Source: Massilia sp. IC2-477
GTDB lineage: Bacteria > Pseudomonadota > Gammaproteobacteria > Burkholderiales > Burkholderiaceae_D
Direction of reading: 5' to 3'
Assembly: GCF_020707265.1 (NCBI RefSeq)
Contig: NZ_JAJFEQ010000002.1
Coordinates: forward strand, 434,001-498,000
Length of the DNA: 64,000 nt
Position numbers and translations under genes: made by a program. Of the stretch, positions 60,666 through 64,000 are shown piece after piece (the stretch's first letter is position 1; the number at the start of each line of letters is the position of its first letter). The notes under the pieces are model-generated. The model saw nothing but the letters and a program-made list of their open reading frames with translations. It searched no databases and had not been told where the DNA came from.

Positions 60666-61748
60666 ATGCGAACCACGACCCTGTTCACCCGCCTGGCGCT
60701 GCTGTGCGCCGGCGCCGGCCTGCTGGCCTGCGCCCCGATCGGCGGGCAGGCCACCTTCGAGGCCGCGATGCCGAGCGCGGACGACGCCTACTTCGCCGGC
60801 CGCAACCACCACCTGGCGCGCCGCTACGACGAAGCGCGCGCCGCCTATGAGCTGGCCCTGCAGGCGGCGCCCGGCCACGTGAACGCCCGCAACGGCATGG
60901 CCACCCTGTACGCGGAACAGCGCCAGTTCGGCGCCGCGATCGCACTCTGGCGTGGGCTGACCGAATCGCTGACGCTCGCTTCCGGTCCCGGCAAGGCCTA
61001 CCTGTTCAGCAACCTCGGGCATGCCTATTTCCTCAGCGAGGACTACGGCCAGGCCCTGGTGGCCCTGGAAAAGGCCTGCCTGCTCGATCCGCTCAGCCCC
61101 CGTTCCTGGCAACTGCTGGGCGAAACCCTGCGCATGCTGGGACAGGAGGGGCGCGCGCAGCAGATGCTGAGCCAGGCGGAGGCGCTGCGCAGGCATGACG
61201 TACGGGCCGATTATGCCGCCGCCGGCGGCCAGACCGCGGTCGCCGCGATCGACCGCGCGCTCAAGGCGCCGGCGGGCGCCGAACCCGGCTGGAGCCAGGT
61301 GCAGCTGCATGCCGGAGCCGACGGCATGCTCGAATTGCGGCGCGGCCCGGCGCCGGCAAGCCCATCCGCGCCGGCACCGGCCCCGGCGGCGCCGGGCGCC
61401 GCGCCGGTTCCCGTGCTGGTTGAACTGCGCAACGGCAACGGGGTGACGGGCATGGCGCGCATGCTGGCGCGCCAGGTCGGGGTCAAGGAGTGGAAGGTGA
61501 TGCGCCTGTCGAACCAGCCAGGCTTCGGCGTGCGCCACACCCGGATCGAATTCGAGGCCGCCTACCGTGAGGCGGCCGAACGCCTGGCCGGCCGTTTCGG
61601 CGCGGTCCAGCTGCAGGAAGTGGCCAGCTGTGCGCCGGCCAGGCTGCGCGTGGTGATCGGGCGCGACATCGCGCAGCGCGGCTTCACGCTCAAGCCGGCG
61701 CTGCCGGCGGCCGATGCCCCGGTGCTGGCGGCGAACAACCCGGACTGA
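60666..61748 (+). CDS. tadD: TadD-like TPR lipoprotein with C-terminal LytR_C domain
   Basis: Lipoprotein of 360 residues. MRTTTLFTRLALLCAGAGL precedes the lipobox LLAC; three to four TPR repeats follow (residues 40-160), the TadD signature. Residues 250-325 (PVLVELRNGNGVTGMARMLA... GFGVRHTRIEF) match the LytR C-terminal domain, an unusual addition that is linked by a Pro/Ala-rich spacer. ATG 60666 is chosen for SD GGAG (60656-60659) and the lipobox; two earlier ATGs at 60645 and 60654 are in frame. It probably helps the secretin, as TadD does. Confidence 0.88.
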   Translation: MRTTTLFTRLALLCAGAGLLACAPIGGQATFEAAMPSADDAYFAGRNHHLARRYDEARAAYELALQAAPGHVNARNGMATLYAEQRQFGAAIALWRGLTESLTLASGPGKAYLFSNLGHAYFLSEDYGQALVALEKACLLDPLSPRSWQLLGETLRMLGQEGRAQQMLSQAEALRRHDVRADYAAAGGQTAVAAIDRALKAPAGAEPGWSQVQLHAGADGMLELRRGPAPASPSAPAPAPAAPGAAPVPVLVELRNGNGVTGMARMLARQVGVKEWKVMRLSNQPGFGVRHTRIEFEAAYREAAERLAGRFGAVQLQEVASCAPARLRVVIGRDIAQRGFTLKPALPAADAPVLAANNPD

Positions 61749-61772
61749 AAAAAGGTCCGTTTGCACGTTTGG

Positions 61773-61803
61773 CCGGCATCAAGCCTTGAACAAAGGCTGC
61801 CGG
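61773..61803 (+). terminator. Hairpin after tadD
   Basis: Arms CCGGC (61773-61777) with AGCCTT (61782-61787) pair with AAGGCT and GCCGG around a short loop (imperfect stem, 31 bases). No T-tract, so only weak support for termination of the Tad operon. Confidence 0.35.
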
Positions 61804-61840
61804 GAGAATGGGCTGGTCTGCCTTCTCTCGGGAGCCTCCC

Positions 61841-62155
61841 ATGAACCTCTCCTATCGCATCCACCTGATCCTGCTCGGCCTGGTGCTGGCGATCCTCAGC
61901 GCCTGCGCGCCTTCGGGCGTCCACCGCGGCACCGGCCAGGTCATCGACGATGCCGCCATCACCACGCGCGTCAAGGCGGCCTTCGCGGCCGACCCGGAAG
62001 TCAAGGCCACCCAGGTCCAGGTGGAAACCTACAAGGGAACGGTCCAGCTCAGCGGCTTCGTCGATTCGCCCGACAGCGCCGCGCGTGCAGCCAGGCTGGC
62101 CCGCGAGGTGCCCGGGGTGAAGGAAGTGCGCAACAGCATGTCGGTGAAGCAGTGA
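61841..62155 (+). CDS. BON domain lipoprotein
   Basis: Lipoprotein of 104 residues: signal peptide RIHLILLGLVLAILSAC with lipobox LSAC, then one BON domain (DDAAITTRVKAAFAADPEVKATQVQV, GFVDSPDSAARAARLAREVPGV). Similar to OsmY/DolP-type envelope proteins that bind membranes and help under stress. ATG 61841 is the natural start; the longer frame (61808) has no SD. Confidence 0.92.
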   Translation: MNLSYRIHLILLGLVLAILSACAPSGVHRGTGQVIDDAAITTRVKAAFAADPEVKATQVQVETYKGTVQLSGFVDSPDSAARAARLAREVPGVKEVRNSMSVKQ

Positions 62156-62212
62156 GGCCGCCCCTGGGGCGCAAGCCCGTGGCGGCCTTGTCCTCGGGCG
62201 TTGCCTGGCAGT

Positions 62213-62980
62213 TTATCTCCAGGCGACCCTGCCCATGCCGTTGGCGCTGACATTGCGGGTGACCGGCTTGCCATACACGGTGGCCGAGCCCATGCCGTTC
62301 AGGTCGACGTCAGCCGCGCGGGTGGCGTGCACCGTGGCGCCGCCAAGTCCGCTCATGTCCAGGTCGACCGACTCGGCACGCAGGCCCTGGGCTTCCAGGC
62401 TGCCGACGCCGGCCAGCCTGGCGCGCAGCAGCTTGCTCTCGCCGTTGACGCTGATGCGGCCGGCACCGCGCAGGTTCAGGTCCACGCGCTCGGCCCTTAC
62501 GCCGTTCAGGGCCATGCCGCCGACGCCGCCCAGGCGCGCGTCGATGTTGCGGTAGCTGCTATTCAGCGTGACCGAGCCGGCGCCGTCGAGGGCGACCTGG
62601 ATCGACTCGCCCGAGAAGCCGGTGACGGTCGAGGCGCCCACGCCCTGCGAGGTGAATTCAGCCAGGTTGGGCACGGTCAGCTCGGCGCGCAGCTTCTCGT
62701 GCACGTCGCCGTTGCGCATGTTGAAGGATTCGGTACCGATTTCCAGCGTGTCGCCGCGCTGGGAGGTGGTGATTTTTTGCACGTAGCGGCGGTCGCCCGA
62801 AACCACGAGCGAAGGCGTGTTGCCTTGGCGCACGACCAGGTCGACGATGCCATCGAGCCTGACCTTGGTGACCTTGGCGTCGACGCTGCGGTTTTCGCGA
62901 ACGAGCTCATCGGCAAACGATGGGCTGGCAACCAGTGCGAGCGTGGCCGCGACGGCAGCGGTACTCAACAGTTTTTTCAT
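62213..62980 (-). CDS. DUF2807/GIN domain secreted protein
   Basis: Protein of 255 residues with a signal peptide (KKLLSTAAVAATLALVASPSFA) and a repetitive beta-solenoid-like body of short repeats such as VDLDMSGLGGATVHA, typical of the DUF2807 (putative autotransporter adhesin head) family. Predicted periplasmic or outer-membrane. Function unknown. It is convergent with the BON gene; an inverted repeat GGCCGCC/GGCGGCC at 62156-62187 may serve as a terminator between them. Confidence 0.88.
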   Translation of the reverse strand: MKKLLSTAAVAATLALVASPSFADELVRENRSVDAKVTKVRLDGIVDLVVRQGNTPSLVVSGDRRYVQKITTSQRGDTLEIGTESFNMRNGDVHEKLRAELTVPNLAEFTSQGVGASTVTGFSGESIQVALDGAGSVTLNSSYRNIDARLGGVGGMALNGVRAERVDLNLRGAGRISVNGESKLLRARLAGVGSLEAQGLRAESVDLDMSGLGGATVHATRAADVDLNGMGSATVYGKPVTRNVSANGMGRVAWR

Positions 62981-63131
62981 GCTTGTTCTCCGGTAGGTGG
63001 CGATGGAACCACTATAGAGAAGAGCCGCTACCTACCGGAGGCGATTGCGATGAACTGCGCAAACCGCGCTCTGGACTGCAGAAAAGCCCGACTGGCGGAG
63101 CCGGGCCCGCGCGGGTCTCGCCCTTGCCGCA

Positions 63132-63968
63132 CTAGCCTGCAGACGGTGCGCGCTTGTACACGCGTACATAGTCCACCAGCATCTGCTGGGGCAGGACCGT
63201 CGTGCTGTCCGGATTGCCGGGCCACAAACCGCCGACGGCCAGGTTCAGCAGCACGAAGAAGGGATGCTCGAACACCCAGTCGCCCTTCACCATGTCCGGG
63301 CGTGCCGTGTGGAACAGGATGCCGTCGCGGTACCAGCGGATTTCGCCGCGCTCCCATTCCACCGCGAACACGTGGAAGTCGTCGGCAAAGATGCCGCTCG
63401 TCAAAGAGGTCGACTTGCTGAAGGCTTTGTCGCCCGAATAACCGGGTCCGTGCAGGGTGCCATACAGATTGCTCGGCTCCTTGCCGATGATTTCCATGAT
63501 GTCGATCTCGCCGCTGCGCGGCCAGCCGACCTGCCCGATGTCCGCCCCCAGCATCCAGAACGCCGGCCAGATGCCCTGGCCCTTCGGCACCTTGATGCGC
63601 GCCTCGAAGCGCCCATGCATCTGCTCCATCAGGCCGGCCGTCTTGAGGCGTGCCGAAGTGTAGTCGCGCTCGCCATAGCGCTCGCGGCGTGCTTCGATGA
63701 CCAGCATCCCGCCGGACACGCGCACGTTTTCCGGCCGGCCGGTGTAGAACTGCAGCTCCTGGTTGCCCCAGCCATTGCCGCCGGTTTCGGCGACCCATTT
63801 GCTGCGGTCGAGTTCCGTGCCCTCGAATTCGTCGCTCCAGGCCAGGGTCCAGCCGGCAGGAGTGCCGGCGGCGGTGGGTGTGGAGGCAGGGGAGGTGGCA
63901 CAGCCGGCCAGCGCCAGCAGCGACAGGATCGGAGCCAGCAGGGCCGGCAGGAAGCGGATCGGTTTCAT
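63132..63968 (-). CDS. Glycoside hydrolase family 16 lipoprotein (laminarinase-like)
   Basis: Endo-beta-glucanase-like lipoprotein of 278 residues. A signal peptide with lipobox LAGC (Cys23) precedes the GH16 jellyroll. The active site is Glu154-Ile-Asp156-Ile-Met-Glu159 (EIDIME), with Glu154 as nucleophile and Glu159 as acid/base; the extra Met marks the beta-bulge subfamily typical of beta-1,3-glucanases. ATG 63968 has SD AAGGAG close by. It could digest environmental glucans or trim the cell's own polysaccharide; which is not known. Confidence 0.93.
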   Translation of the reverse strand: MKPIRFLPALLAPILSLLALAGCATSPASTPTAAGTPAGWTLAWSDEFEGTELDRSKWVAETGGNGWGNQELQFYTGRPENVRVSGGMLVIEARRERYGERDYTSARLKTAGLMEQMHGRFEARIKVPKGQGIWPAFWMLGADIGQVGWPRSGEIDIMEIIGKEPSNLYGTLHGPGYSGDKAFSKSTSLTSGIFADDFHVFAVEWERGEIRWYRDGILFHTARPDMVKGDWVFEHPFFVLLNLAVGGLWPGNPDSTTVLPQQMLVDYVRVYKRAPSAG

Positions 63969-64000
63969 GGGTCTCCTTGTGGTCACGGCGTCGCGGGTTT

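Noticed and set aside
1..64000. tRNA, rRNA, CRISPR arrays, insertion sequences, prophage genes
   Set aside because: None seen: no clover-leaf or rRNA-like stretch, no regularly spaced repeats with spacers, no transposase or integrase product among the ORFs.

Overview
The window is high-GC bacterial chromosome with tightly packed genes. Its gene content (exosortase A/PEP-CTERM exopolysaccharide locus, Tad pilus locus, fused isobutyryl-CoA mutase, fused indolepyruvate oxidoreductase) suggests a betaproteobacterium of the Burkholderiales, most likely Oxalobacteraceae (Massilia-like). That placement is inference from family content and base composition; there is no rRNA or tRNA in the window to confirm it.

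Region 1 (1-27.3 kb) is an XrtA/PEP-CTERM exopolysaccharide locus. A long minus-strand operon (25399 down to 6305) runs from a Wzz-like chain-length protein, tyrosine autokinase, outer-membrane beta-barrel, ATPase, deacetylase and FemAB protein through a glycosyltransferase and exosortase A fused to EpsI, to an asparagine-synthase-like amidotransferase, further glycosyltransferases, a 42-residue membrane miniprotein, an O-antigen-ligase-like protein and a second deacetylase. Many of these genes overlap by 1-20 bases. Facing it on the plus strand are an acyl-CoA ligase (cut by the window edge), a PLP decarboxylase, two family 2 glycosyltransferases and a flippase. A trypsin-like protease and the outer-membrane export lipoprotein lie to the right on the plus strand. 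The 342-base gap at 25400-25741 carries a good sigma-70 promoter for the operon next to a sigma-54 promoter facing the protease.

Region 2 (27.3-38 kb) is accessory to the exosortase system. A sigma-54-type promoter precedes a four-gene cassette: a Cys-containing GFWKNH protein, a PqqD-like protein, an HPr-kinase-like kinase and a nucleotidyltransferase-like protein. This is the least understood unit in the window and resembles a protein or peptide modification system. A GAF protein, one PEP-CTERM protein with a consensus-perfect sigma-54 promoter, a ThiF-like adenylyltransferase, two tandem exosortase-associated acyltransferases and the large TPR lipoprotein PrsT follow. Three sigma-54-like sites in the exosortase region fit the known PrsK/PrsR/RpoN control of such systems, although PrsK and PrsR are not in this window.

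Region 3 (38.2-50.5 kb) is mainly metabolism and signalling: IcmF behind a 20-bp perfect palindromic operator, a giant indolepyruvate ferredoxin oxidoreductase, a LysR regulator, an HD-GYP protein, an SDR, a 2-hydroxychromene-2-carboxylate isomerase-like protein and a GGDEF protein.

Region 4 (50.5-61.8 kb) is a Tad/Flp pilus locus: two Flp pilins, prepilin peptidase, a winged-helix AAA ATPase, CpaB, secretin, a short CpaD-like lipoprotein, CpaE/TadZ, CpaF/TadA, TadB, TadC and a TadD-like TPR lipoprotein. No TadE/F/G minor pilins are present. The window ends with a BON lipoprotein, a DUF2807 protein and a GH16 glucanase-like lipoprotein. The pairing of exopolysaccharide, pili, cyclic-di-GMP enzymes and a secreted glucanase suggests a surface-attachment or aggregation lifestyle.
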